This document shows positions 11,501 through 19,861 of a DNA stretch of 36,506 nucleotides, piece after piece (positions within the stretch are counted from its first letter, which is position 1; every line of letters starts with the position of its first letter). The DNA comes from a virus. Below the pieces are notes generated by a model. It saw nothing but the letters and a program-made list of their open reading frames with translations, was not told where the DNA came from and did not search any database. The DNA is taken from positions 1 through 36,506 of IMG/VR virus record IMGVR_UViG_3300025410_000050; one strand, given 5' to 3'. Both the position numbers and the translations under genes were made by a program.

Positions 11501-12951
11501 CCGATAAACAAGACGCAATGACTTTGGCGACAATTTCTGTGCCGGTTTATCCATCTCTAGCAACAACAAATCTAAATTCCAATGCCGCTCAAAGTTATCT
11601 GGTAAACAGCACACAACTAAATCAAACCAGAGTTTATAAAATGAGTGATATTGCTACTCTAGATCATCGTATTCAAAATCTTGAATATTACACTTCTTTG
11701 AACTTATTAGAATCAAATGCAAGCGCATTGAGCATTCAATCGTCTGTTACAGGCGCAAATCGGTTTAAGAATGGTATTTTTGTAGATAATTTCTCAACTA
11801 CAGATTCTCTGGACATATCAAACCCTGAATTTAGAGCAGGATTAAGTCCAAGTGAAAATGCACTTATTCCAAGAACCGCACAAACACCAATTGGTCTGAC
11901 TTATGCTTCTGGCACAAATGTAACTCAAACGGGTAATATTATTACGCTTCTGAATACAAATGCTGGTAACACATCATTAAATGCGTTCATGACTCAGAAA
12001 TTTAAATCGAAAAGCAGAGAATGTTCTGACAGACATTATGATTTTGATGGATGCCTAGAATTACATTCGCGCTATTATGGATATCCAGAATTAAATTTCT
12101 GTCCAATCGTTCCGACGCCACCTCCATACACATTAGGGCAGCTTGGCGTTTCAATCTTTATACCATCAACATATGGCGGTTGGTATTCACCATATACTTT
12201 ATATTCTGGATATACTGGACTGTTGACTGGGGCCGCATTCAACTCATTTATTGAGTTTGATTATATGACAGAAATGGCTGCGGCAGGAATTCTTAATAGG
12301 AATTTTGGTGTGTCTCTTATGGCAACCCTTGTTGGTGGCATGATCGCAGTTACACCAACAATTAGACCATATTCAATGATTCATTCTGGATATTTTATTG
12401 CTCCAGAAACTGGAACATATACATTCACTTGCGGACATAAAGATGGTGTAGTCTTACAAGTTGGTAATCAAGTAATTATTAATTCTACATCAGCAACCAC
12501 ACCTGTAGTAACAAACTCCAGTACAATTAATCTGATAGCCGGTCAATATTATTCATTCTCACATACAATGGGGGTGACTTGCAGTTTGGGTGGCGGATTA
12601 TCAGAGACAAGGCTAAGTAGAATTTGGTTCTCTGTGAATGGCAATGTTTATGCTTCACCCGGTTTAGCAACAACAGTTGCAGGAACACCAATTGGAGCAA
12701 ACAAACAGATTACATCTTCTATGTTTGGACGCGATAATAAGGGTGTTACAACTGGAACACCAAACACATCTGTAACGTGGAATACTTCGGTTCCTACAAA
12801 TCTTATTGGGTCTTCTGGTGGAAATCCAATGCCCGGATTAAATATAGATAGTCATATTCTGAAAGTGCCAACGACATCTCCTCGTCCTGAGGCTCCGTCG
12901 ATTACACTTCCAACTCACATAATCAGTGTTCTGAGTGACACCAAAAAATAA
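8503..12951 (+). CDS. Very large virion structural protein, DUF4815-type, with a C-terminal PA14-like domain
   Basis: This 1482-residue protein is preceded by 'aggataag', a plausible ribosome-binding site. Residues ~1-70 ('SVSPYYDDANNALADNYHR', 'FKPSVSVQARELTQLQDILQ', 'VERFGDNIYATGTIIKGC') are the DUF4815 signature found in T4-like marine phage structural proteins near the baseplate. The middle is Asn/Ser/Thr-rich. Around residue 1050 'YKMSDIATLDHRIQNLEYYTSLNLLE' predicts a helical or coiled-coil segment. At about residues 1280-1400 'GYFIAPETGTYTFTCGHKDG', 'VVLQVGNQVIIN' and 'LIAGQYYSFSH' resemble a PA14/GLEYA carbohydrate-binding fold. Its exact role is unknown. Baseplate periphery or fibre-anchoring is likely from context. 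Confidence 0.75.
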   Translation: MGLETDLSVSPYYDDANNALADNYHRILFKPSVSVQARELTQLQDILQNQVERFGDNIYATGTIIKGCNFNFDVNYYYTKINDIRPIDNAEVDVTQYPGLLAYESTSNLYAICVNSIDGYQSNDPNLKTLYFKYINSGINNVQQFPSGKQLQFYTNSNPTYANSTNYFSNGDVTIASVSNSVGAGYLMTVSSGVVYQKGHFIQVENNTSVIVDKYSNQPDQVTVGFNIAENIVTTYQDSNLYDQATGSTNYNAPGADRLQLIPTLVEYSTNATPNSNFFSLVEWENGNITKSFQQTEYSSLGNEFARRTYEEAGNFTINPFRIHMESSNSTYNSIVASAGLAYIEGHRIEQLNNIRTPVRKGLDTKVSANQTISVNYDNSILVQQMVGAFPTTTGAIVTLYDTAQNAVSGDTFSPTFSPNGNAIGTAKIISLVYYGGQSGTPTAQYKAYLADIRMNTGKTFASVKAIYSTNSGLADIVLTRNTTSNTNIAVLELPSKSSLVFDTGKVGSASLSNTNVLPNYTYRSNANSLINYTTGNSNIIGLTGSYKFPYTQGIIPASQATSDLIIVPTSFSSGANFANVSLTKTGNVTVYSTNTLVKNATGNTTSFNTEYNTGDYINVANTVRRVVTVINSSSMSVDSAFNSNASSTHNKCYPVNVPINLSGQSYASILDTNSQQLQLSLIAANGSPETLVANMNLSVSYNAIIPSDPDRALQANTSIAVRINVSNNSAGSTGPWCLGIPYVYNLRNVYKSSNVGTFTANSSTGNTYIITNTTGFANGVSVFGPGIVAGSTANVVNSTALQLSSAATATTTSQIFSYGYYSTNSVDDITFAFNVKDGQKDAFFDQSFLVHNSNYQNVGIGPNDLLTVVFDAFYPQNTGKGYISVDSYTTIINNGNIGYENIPSFTDTSGNYYNLRDCIDFRPFAQNTAAYQSAVSNSIINPTYTSNFAATENYLAAPNQQFNYSIKYYVGRIDKLMLNSYGSYSVVEGIAKETPSAPADKQDAMTLATISVPVYPSLATTNLNSNAAQSYLVNSTQLNQTRVYKMSDIATLDHRIQNLEYYTSLNLLESNASALSIQSSVTGANRFKNGIFVDNFSTTDSLDISNPEFRAGLSPSENALIPRTAQTPIGLTYASGTNVTQTGNIITLLNTNAGNTSLNAFMTQKFKSKSRECSDRHYDFDGCLELHSRYYGYPELNFCPIVPTPPPYTLGQLGVSIFIPSTYGGWYSPYTLYSGYTGLLTGAAFNSFIEFDYMTEMAAAGILNRNFGVSLMATLVGGMIAVTPTIRPYSMIHSGYFIAPETGTYTFTCGHKDGVVLQVGNQVIINSTSATTPVVTNSSTINLIAGQYYSFSHTMGVTCSLGGGLSETRLSRIWFSVNGNVYASPGLATTVAGTPIGANKQITSSMFGRDNKGVTTGTPNTSVTWNTSVPTNLIGSSGGNPMPGLNIDSHILKVPTTSPRPEAPSITLPTHIISVLSDTKK

Positions 12952-12962
12952 AGAGGCAATAA

Positions 12963-15878
12963 ATGGGTATTACGACTGGTATTGTTCCACAGAACATCAA
13001 CAATAATGCAAACAATAGCGTTGGGCAATTTATCAGCACAACGACCACCCCTTTGTATATCGCTTCCCGTCCCATCGGATTTACCGTGCATGGATTAAAA
13101 CCAAACACAAAACTATCTTTGTTTTTTGATGGAATTAACATATCTTCGTATTGCTCACCGGCTGCTTATGATTTATCTTTGTTAAATCCAACATCAGATG
13201 ATTATCATATAACAAATCTTGGTGGTTGGATTTACAGTGACTCTACAGGTAAGGCAATTGGGTTGTTTAATGTTCCAGCCGGAATGTTCCAAATTGGAAC
13301 AAGAGAATTTCATGTGTTTGATCATTATATTGATGCAGATGATTACAACGAAAGAATATTAAACCATTCTTGTCGAGCATTTGGTTATTTTAATGCGTTT
13401 AATTATTCTGGAATTGTTTCTCCCGTACCAGCTATTATTGCGACAATTCCTCCCGGATCACGATCCTCAGTAACTTTATCTACAAGAGGATCTGGAACGG
13501 CAACGGCTATTGATGCGAATGCATCTCGCAACAATCCCTTATCTCAGACCTTTTATATTGGGTCCGATTTAACAGATGGTCAAGATGGATTATATCTTTC
13601 TGCGGTCGATTTATTTGTTCAGTCTAAACACCAAACACAACCTTTGACCATTGATATCAGAACTGTTGATACTGGCGGAATTCCCACCACAACAATTTTA
13701 CCATATTCTCAAGTTACTGTAGAAGCTGCAAACGTAAATGATGATATTGCTGGTCAGACTGCGACAACTTTCACATTTTCAAGTCCAATATATCTCCGTT
13801 CGGGTTATAGTTATTCTATAACAGTGACTCCGGGTGGTGGGGTTCCCGATTACATCATTTATACTGCTATTGTTGGCGATTTAGACGATGTACATGGAAG
13901 GGTTGACGGAAGATGGGGTCAGGGGTTTCTATATACTGCCGTAACTGGATCTAATTGGACACCCATACATACAGAATTTTTAAAATTTGTTTTATATAGA
14001 CATAATTACGCAAACTATGCCTCTACAGGAACTGCGAAATTCGTTAATAAAGATTATGAATTTATTTCATATTCTAATACATCAAATATTCCATTTAGTT
14101 CGGGAGAATATGTTTATCAAATGCCACAGCCATTGGGTGCATTTGTTACAACGACATCATCATCAAATTTAATTGGGGTCAATACTAGTGCATCATATAT
14201 TAGTGGATATACTCTATCAACAGATTTTAGTGCGGGAGATTATGTTCTTGTATTGGGATCAACCCCAAGCCCAAATACCGCTAATAATGTATTAAATTGG
14301 GGGTTATTTTCAAATGCTTTTAGCACAAAAGTAACAGCAGTCAACGGCAATAATACGCTATCGTTAGCAAATTCAATTCCTTGGACAAATAGTGCGGCTG
14401 TTATTTTCAAACCCGCAAAAGGAACTGTATCTATTACTGCTGGCTCTAATACAGTTATTGGAACTGGAACGAGGTTTGATCTACAATATACTACCTCATA
14501 TCAAGATCAGACTAACAAAATTCCACTTGTTGCACAATGGAGTAATGGATCAGTTGATGCTCATGAAGTACTTTGGCCATCCGCAATAATTAACGCAACT
14601 GCCATGACTTTGAGAAATGCTCCATTGACATCAAATGCTACAGCAATTCCTCTAACAACACCAGTTGGTCGAGTAGTTTCTGTTGATACAAATCGTCAAC
14701 TATTGATTCTTGATACTTCAAGTTCAAATGGATCATCATCGAATACTGCATGGCAAAATGTGTTTTCATCACCCTCATATTTTTCTACTAGCCGAGTTAT
14801 TGTTGGAACACAATCTGGCGCAACCGCTTTGATTTCTAGAGTTGTTGATATTAGTGCATCGACAATGCAGCCAATTGTATATAACTCTTCTGTTCAAGGG
14901 ACCACAGTATCATATTCTGCTAATGCAACGACATCAACATATGCTGATATTGATTATCCTTCAATTTCAACTTCTGCAACAACTTATCTGACAAATAATC
15001 AGGTAATTATAGCATCAAAAACAAATGAGATCAACTCTTATAATGGAAATAAATCATTTACTCTCAATGCATCTCTGACATCAAATTCTGCATTAACATC
15101 ACCATCAATCGATGTGAGTCAGCTATCTATTCTGACTGGAACTACAGTAATTGGGCCAGATGCTTCCAATGAATATACAAATCAGGGAACTGCCCTTGCA
15201 AAATCTATCTCTAAAGTGGTAACTCTAGGCGATGGAAATGATGCAGAAGACCTCCAAGTATATTTAACTGCATATAGACCTGCTGGTACAGATATTCAGG
15301 TATATGTTAAAGTATTAAACTCCGCAGATACCGATACGTTTGATAATAAGTATTGGTCTCAATTATCGCTGTATAGTAATAATAATTTATATTCAGATTC
15401 ATCAAATTCTGAAGATTGGAAAGAATATCAATTTGGACTTCCCACAGATCCAATTTCATTCAAGACAGCAGATACTGTTACCACAAACAATTCTATTACA
15501 ATTGTGGCCACGAATTCTAATACAAATTGGCAATCTATTTATAGCAATAATCAAACAATTGTTGTATATACAGATAATAGCAATAACCCATCTTCATATG
15601 AAGTTCATAATATTGCTAACGTCGTAAGTAATACTCAAATCACACTGAACACACCGATTTCATTTAGTAATACAAGTTCTGCCGTGATTGGGTCAATGGC
15701 GACTCCTTATTCTGCTTATAAGAATTCATTGAATAGCAGTATTGTTCGATATTATACTCCTGATGGTGCTGCTCATGATACATTCATTCAATATGCAATT
15801 AAGATTGTGTTATTGTCAAGTAATTCTGCTCTTCCACCAAAAGTTCAAAGTATGCAAGCAATTGCACTATCGGTATGA
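12963..15878 (+). CDS. Large virion structural protein with 'LKPNT...FFDG' module
   Basis: This 971-residue protein starts 11 nt after the DUF4815-type gene, behind 'agaggcaata', a good ribosome-binding site. Residues ~37-63 (IGFTVHGLKPNTKLSLFFDG, then INISSYC) are a motif I recall from the C-terminal parts of T4-like marine phage structural proteins. Residues ~190-310 ('NPLSQTFYIGSDLTDGQDGLYLSAVDLFVQ', 'QPLTIDIRTVDTGGIP') resemble a jelly-roll-like module. The C-terminal ~250 residues hold 'DAEDLQVYLTAYRPAGTDIQVYVKVLN' and 'FIQYAIKIVLLSSNSALPPKVQSMQAIALS', another compact beta domain. It probably works with the upstream protein. Its last 4 nt overlap the next start (ATGA). Confidence 0.7.
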   Translation: MGITTGIVPQNINNNANNSVGQFISTTTTPLYIASRPIGFTVHGLKPNTKLSLFFDGINISSYCSPAAYDLSLLNPTSDDYHITNLGGWIYSDSTGKAIGLFNVPAGMFQIGTREFHVFDHYIDADDYNERILNHSCRAFGYFNAFNYSGIVSPVPAIIATIPPGSRSSVTLSTRGSGTATAIDANASRNNPLSQTFYIGSDLTDGQDGLYLSAVDLFVQSKHQTQPLTIDIRTVDTGGIPTTTILPYSQVTVEAANVNDDIAGQTATTFTFSSPIYLRSGYSYSITVTPGGGVPDYIIYTAIVGDLDDVHGRVDGRWGQGFLYTAVTGSNWTPIHTEFLKFVLYRHNYANYASTGTAKFVNKDYEFISYSNTSNIPFSSGEYVYQMPQPLGAFVTTTSSSNLIGVNTSASYISGYTLSTDFSAGDYVLVLGSTPSPNTANNVLNWGLFSNAFSTKVTAVNGNNTLSLANSIPWTNSAAVIFKPAKGTVSITAGSNTVIGTGTRFDLQYTTSYQDQTNKIPLVAQWSNGSVDAHEVLWPSAIINATAMTLRNAPLTSNATAIPLTTPVGRVVSVDTNRQLLILDTSSSNGSSSNTAWQNVFSSPSYFSTSRVIVGTQSGATALISRVVDISASTMQPIVYNSSVQGTTVSYSANATTSTYADIDYPSISTSATTYLTNNQVIIASKTNEINSYNGNKSFTLNASLTSNSALTSPSIDVSQLSILTGTTVIGPDASNEYTNQGTALAKSISKVVTLGDGNDAEDLQVYLTAYRPAGTDIQVYVKVLNSADTDTFDNKYWSQLSLYSNNNLYSDSSNSEDWKEYQFGLPTDPISFKTADTVTTNNSITIVATNSNTNWQSIYSNNQTIVVYTDNSNNPSSYEVHNIANVVSNTQITLNTPISFSNTSSAVIGSMATPYSAYKNSLNSSIVRYYTPDGAAHDTFIQYAIKIVLLSSNSALPPKVQSMQAIALSV

Positions 15879-16069
15879 AAGTTCAAACTAATGATCCCAA
15901 TTTTGTTAGGGACACAAACAATTTATCTTTGATAAATAAGAATATAAGTGAGTTACAGATGCTTAGGGCACAAAGAAAATTGCAAACTGAGCATAAACAA
16001 GAATTGAATGATCTTAGATCGCAGATAAAAGAATTAAAATCACTGATACTGTCCGGGAGCGGTAAATAA
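15875..16069 (+). CDS. Small coiled-coil protein of the baseplate/fibre operon
   Basis: This 64-residue protein begins in an ATGA overlap with the preceding structural gene and ends directly before the ATG at 16070. The N-terminus 'NDPNFVRDTNNLSLINKN' is followed by a highly charged helix with regular hydrophobic spacing (residues ~25-58, ELQMLRAQRKLQTEHK...LNDLRSQIKELKSLIL), which should form a coiled coil. Similar short proteins, recalled only from memory, sit at this place in other T4-like marine phages. The tight overlap argues for a real gene. A joint or assembly role between the large structural protein and the fibre is inferred. Confidence 0.7.
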   Translation: MKVQTNDPNFVRDTNNLSLINKNISELQMLRAQRKLQTEHKQELNDLRSQIKELKSLILSGSGK

Positions 16070-19000
16070 ATGTCTAAGTCATATTACATAAGTGCAAATG
16101 TCGTTCCCACATATGACACCTTTGCGGGTTGGCTTACTAAGACCAATCAGATCATTTATGATATGGGAACGACAGTTCTCACTGTCAACACATCATCTAC
16201 TCCAGACGTAACATCCGGCAATGCTTATGTCAATGGTTATTTTGGCGCTAACACATTATATGTCAGCACAGGACTTCAGGGTGGCACTGCCAATACCGCA
16301 GCAAATCTTGCTATTGTTTCGGGGTTGACTATAACTGGTCAGACATGGACTTCGGCAAATCTTAATGTAACAGGCTCTGTCAATACTTCTGTTAATGTCA
16401 ACACTGTAGGACTTCTTGCTAACAATGGTGTGTTTAATAACAACATTAATGTTAGTAATACTGCAACTCTAAATGTTGCTACTGCTGTTCTTGCTAATGT
16501 GACCACAGCAAATATTACAACTCTTGGTGTAACTTCTTTAGCATCAGTAGCAAATGCTACAATCACAACTGCCAACATCACAAATATGTCTCTTACTGGT
16601 CTGGCAAATATTGCTGCTGCGAACATTGCAACTCTATATGTGACGAGTTTAGAAGGTGTAGCAAATATCGCTGTTTCTGTTGCTAATATCACAAATGAAA
16701 CTATTACCGGCACTTCGAATATTGCTACAGCCAATATTGCTACTCTTGGTGTAACTGGTGTTGCTACGATTGCCACCGGTAAGATTACGACAGCAAATAT
16801 TACAAATTCGACAACATCTGGCACAGCCAATATTGCTACAGCCAATATTGCAACTCTTGGTGTAGCTGGAACTGCAACAGTTGCAACTTCTGTTATAACA
16901 ACTGCCAATATCACAAATGAAACTATTACCGGCACTTCGAATATTTCTATAGCAAATATTACAAATCTCGGTGTAACTGGATCAAGTACGCTTTCAAATT
17001 TGAATATTGGTACAACAGTTTCTGCAAATCTTCAAGCAAATTCTTCTACTTTATTATTTAATACAAATACTGTATCTAATGGTTCTATTAATTCCACATC
17101 TTATACAGGAACTTCAGCCAATACAGTTCTCTTTTCTGGCCAGTCTCTATCAACTATACAATCTCAGATTACAGGAAATGCTGCCACATCATATTCTAAT
17201 GCTGTGGCTAATGCTTCATATCAAGCAGGTGTTGCATATTCTAATGCTGTGGCTAATGCTTCATATCAAGCAGGTGTTGCATATTCAAATGCTGTGGCTA
17301 ATGCGGCTTATATTGCAGGTGTCGCATATTCAAATGCTGTGGCTAATGCCGCATCGAGTGCCGCATCACTATATCAGACAACAGCGGGACTGTCGGCAAA
17401 TGTTCTTACTCTAACTGCAAATGGTGCCACATATCTAGGTAATACATTCGGCACATTAGCCAATATTGTGTCATGGATCACAGGAAACTCTGCTACAACA
17501 TATTCAAATGCTGTAGCCAATGCGGCTTATATTGCTGGGGTTGCTTATTCCAATGCTGTCAATTATGTTGCTAATAGTGTTACTAACGGTTCTATTATTG
17601 CGGCTAACGCCACATATTCAGCTAATACTGGGTCTGTTGGTGGGGTGGCAGTTAATACAACTTCTCCTTCAGATGGGTATGTTCTAGCATATGATGCCGG
17701 AACATCAAAAATTATTTTTAAAAATCCATCAAACATTTCTGTATCATTAAATTCAAATACAATTGTAGCAAATGCACAATTACAAGCGGGTTCTAATGGA
17801 ACTGGATATGTTATAAATGCATATTCCAATAGCACATCATCTAATTTGGTTATCCGCGCAAATAATGTTTCAATCGCTGTAGATTCTGGATCTATCAGTC
17901 TTGCAAGTAATGTTGCGGTCTCTGGCAACTTGACATTTGGAACAATCAATGCAACATCAGTAGGATTAATTGCTAATTCAACATCAATTGCCATTGGAAA
18001 CAGTTCAGTAAATTCTGTAATCAATTCAACATCATTTAGTCGGCAAGCAAATGGTGCCACTTACTTGGGTGCAGAAGGTTCGGGTGCCACTTTAGCAACA
18101 ATTCAAAGTCAGATTACCGGAAATGCTGCGACTGCATATGCTAATGCTGTAGCTAATGCTGCTGCAGTTTATCAAACTGCTGCTGGTCTTGTGTCCAATG
18201 TTGCCACTCTATCTGCTAACTCTGCCACATATCTAGGTAATACATCCGGCACTATTGCTAATGTTTCTTCATGGATTACAGGAAATTCGGCAACTGCATA
18301 TTCAAATTCCGTAGCGAATACCACATATCAATCCGGTGTTGCATACACAAATGCTATATCCACCGCAGCAACAGATGCATCAAATAAAGCCGCGACTGCA
18401 TATGCTAATGCTGTCGCTAATGCTGCTGCACTTTATCAAACTTCTGCTGGATTATCTGCTAATGTTCTTACTCTAACTGCAAATGCGTCTGGTTATCTAA
18501 GTAATTCTTCGGGAACATTATCAAATATTACATCTTGGATCTCTGGCAACTCTGCCACAGCATTCTCTAATGCTATTGCCAATGCCGCCGCTTCTGCTGC
18601 TGGACTTTATCTACCCCTAACTGGAGGGACCGTTTCTGGATCATTGATTGTATCTGGTAATCTGACAATTGCTGGTGCCACAACTTATGTAAATACTTCG
18701 GTCATCATGACTTCAGATAAAGCAATTTACCTATCAGCAAACTCAATTAGTGCTGCTGCATCAGATGGGTCTGGAATTTATGCAACAAATGCTGCATCTT
18801 TCATATTCAACAATGCTACAACATCATGGCAGTCAAATGTCGGTTTCGTTCCATCGGCAAATACATCTTTAAATCTAGGCACAAGCAATCTGTTTTGGTA
18901 TAATGTTTATGCCAATACTGTGGTCTTGACTAATGGGGCAAGTATCAATGCAACTAACTATTCAGGAACTGCTGCGGCGGCTTTGCTTCTAGGGACAGCA

Positions 19001-19861
19001 TCTCTTTCAACTATTACTGGATATATTACAGGAAATTCTGCTGCCGCTAATGCTGCTGCAATTGCTTATGTTTCTGCCAGTCTCTCTAATGGATCTTATG
19101 TAGCAGCTAACGCTACATATTCAACTAATTCTGGAACTGTTGGTGGTAATACTGCAGCCACACTTTTATCTGCAGCAGGAACTGCATATTCTAATGCAGT
19201 CAATTATGTTTCTGCCAGTCTCTCTAATGGATCTTATGTAGCAGCTAACGCTACATATGCAGCTAATACTGGCTCTCTGAATAGTCAACCCGCATCATAT
19301 TATACAAATGCAACCAACATTGCAACTGGAACAATTAATCCCGCCAGACTCGGATCTGGCACAGCAAACTCTACAACCATTCTTTATGGTAATAATGTAT
19401 GGGGTGCAGCACCATCAGCGGTAAATACTTCGGCTCAATATACATGGTCAAATACTCAGACATTTAGTTCTGGTGTCATTGCTACCGGCAATGTTGGAAT
19501 TCAAAACACAGCGCCTGCCACCAGTTTACAGATTGGCGGAAATTATGGAATTGTTGCAACCACCATCGCTTCTACTAATAATATTAACATAAATTGTGCT
19601 TCAGGAAACTATTTCTTGGCAACTGCGAATGGATCATCAGCAAATATTTATTTCACGAGCACTCCAGCAAATACCGCATATGGGCTTACATTGATTTTGT
19701 CTAATGGAGGATCTAATACCTTGGTTTGGGCCAATACTCCAAAATGGGGCAGCGGACTTGCTCCTATACTGACTGCTTCTGGAGTAGATATTTTGACATT
19801 TTTCACTAATGATGGTGGTATAACATGGAGGGGTACATTGATGAGTAAGGATTCTAGATAA
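16070..19861 (+). CDS. Long repeat-rich tail fibre/adhesin
   Basis: This 1263-residue fibre protein has a distinct N-terminal attachment segment (residues ~5-45, 'ISANVVPTYDTFAGWLTKTN', 'QIIYDMGTTVLTVNTSS'). It then carries four ~37-residue repeats of the 'ANITN..ITGTSNIATANIATLGVTG' type (codons from 16571), and four copies of a 15-residue repeat 'YSNAVANAxYxAGVA' (from 17192). Further 'YLGNT.GT.ANVSSWITGNSATAYSNAV' units and a shaft-to-tip segment 'LYLPLTGGTVSGSLIVSGNL' follow. The final ~60 residues ('YFLATANGSSANIYF', 'GGSNTLVWANTPKWGSGLAP', 'FFTNDGGITWRG') form a compact tip. Length, repeats and position support a trimeric host-recognition fibre. The stop overlaps the next ATG (TAATG). 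Confidence 0.8.
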   Translation: MSKSYYISANVVPTYDTFAGWLTKTNQIIYDMGTTVLTVNTSSTPDVTSGNAYVNGYFGANTLYVSTGLQGGTANTAANLAIVSGLTITGQTWTSANLNVTGSVNTSVNVNTVGLLANNGVFNNNINVSNTATLNVATAVLANVTTANITTLGVTSLASVANATITTANITNMSLTGLANIAAANIATLYVTSLEGVANIAVSVANITNETITGTSNIATANIATLGVTGVATIATGKITTANITNSTTSGTANIATANIATLGVAGTATVATSVITTANITNETITGTSNISIANITNLGVTGSSTLSNLNIGTTVSANLQANSSTLLFNTNTVSNGSINSTSYTGTSANTVLFSGQSLSTIQSQITGNAATSYSNAVANASYQAGVAYSNAVANASYQAGVAYSNAVANAAYIAGVAYSNAVANAASSAASLYQTTAGLSANVLTLTANGATYLGNTFGTLANIVSWITGNSATTYSNAVANAAYIAGVAYSNAVNYVANSVTNGSIIAANATYSANTGSVGGVAVNTTSPSDGYVLAYDAGTSKIIFKNPSNISVSLNSNTIVANAQLQAGSNGTGYVINAYSNSTSSNLVIRANNVSIAVDSGSISLASNVAVSGNLTFGTINATSVGLIANSTSIAIGNSSVNSVINSTSFSRQANGATYLGAEGSGATLATIQSQITGNAATAYANAVANAAAVYQTAAGLVSNVATLSANSATYLGNTSGTIANVSSWITGNSATAYSNSVANTTYQSGVAYTNAISTAATDASNKAATAYANAVANAAALYQTSAGLSANVLTLTANASGYLSNSSGTLSNITSWISGNSATAFSNAIANAAASAAGLYLPLTGGTVSGSLIVSGNLTIAGATTYVNTSVIMTSDKAIYLSANSISAAASDGSGIYATNAASFIFNNATTSWQSNVGFVPSANTSLNLGTSNLFWYNVYANTVVLTNGASINATNYSGTAAAALLLGTASLSTITGYITGNSAAANAAAIAYVSASLSNGSYVAANATYSTNSGTVGGNTAATLLSAAGTAYSNAVNYVSASLSNGSYVAANATYAANTGSLNSQPASYYTNATNIATGTINPARLGSGTANSTTILYGNNVWGAAPSAVNTSAQYTWSNTQTFSSGVIATGNVGIQNTAPATSLQIGGNYGIVATTIASTNNININCASGNYFLATANGSSANIYFTSTPANTAYGLTLILSNGGSNTLVWANTPKWGSGLAPILTASGVDILTFFTNDGGITWRGTLMSKDSR
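16571..17000 (+). repeat. Four tandem 111-bp (37-residue) coding repeats in the fibre gene
   Basis: Units start at 16571, 16682, 16793 and 16904 (exact 111-bp spacing) and keep the frame. They encode variants of ANITNxTxxGTxNIATANIATLGV. Copies 2 and 4 share 'ANITNETITGTSNI'. The last unit degenerates into 'IANITNLGVTGSSTLSN'. Confidence 0.9.
17192..17371 (+). repeat. Four tandem 45-bp (15-residue) coding repeats
   Basis: Copies begin at 17192, 17237, 17282 and 17327. The first two are identical (YSNAVANASYQAGVA), the third reads YSNAVANAAYIAGVA, and the fourth diverges after YSNAVANAA. Single units recur later in the gene and in the fibre at 23009-26071. Confidence 0.92.
19066..19258 (+). 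repeat. 55-bp perfect direct repeat (19066-19120 and 19204-19258)
   Basis: Two identical 55-bp copies lie 138 bp apart and encode YVSASLSNGSYVAANATY in the same frame. The duplicated unit is near the C-terminal end of the fibre shaft and looks recent because no synonymous changes are present. Confidence 0.9.

Noticed and set aside
16339-16935. 198-residue open frame on the - strand inside the long fibre gene
   Set aside because: It mirrors the 111-bp coding repeats. Low-complexity Val/Ala/Ile composition and no ribosome-binding site show it is an antisense shadow.
17192-17371. CRISPR-like appearance of evenly spaced repeats
   Set aside because: Repeats are contiguous 45-bp coding units in frame, without unique spacers.
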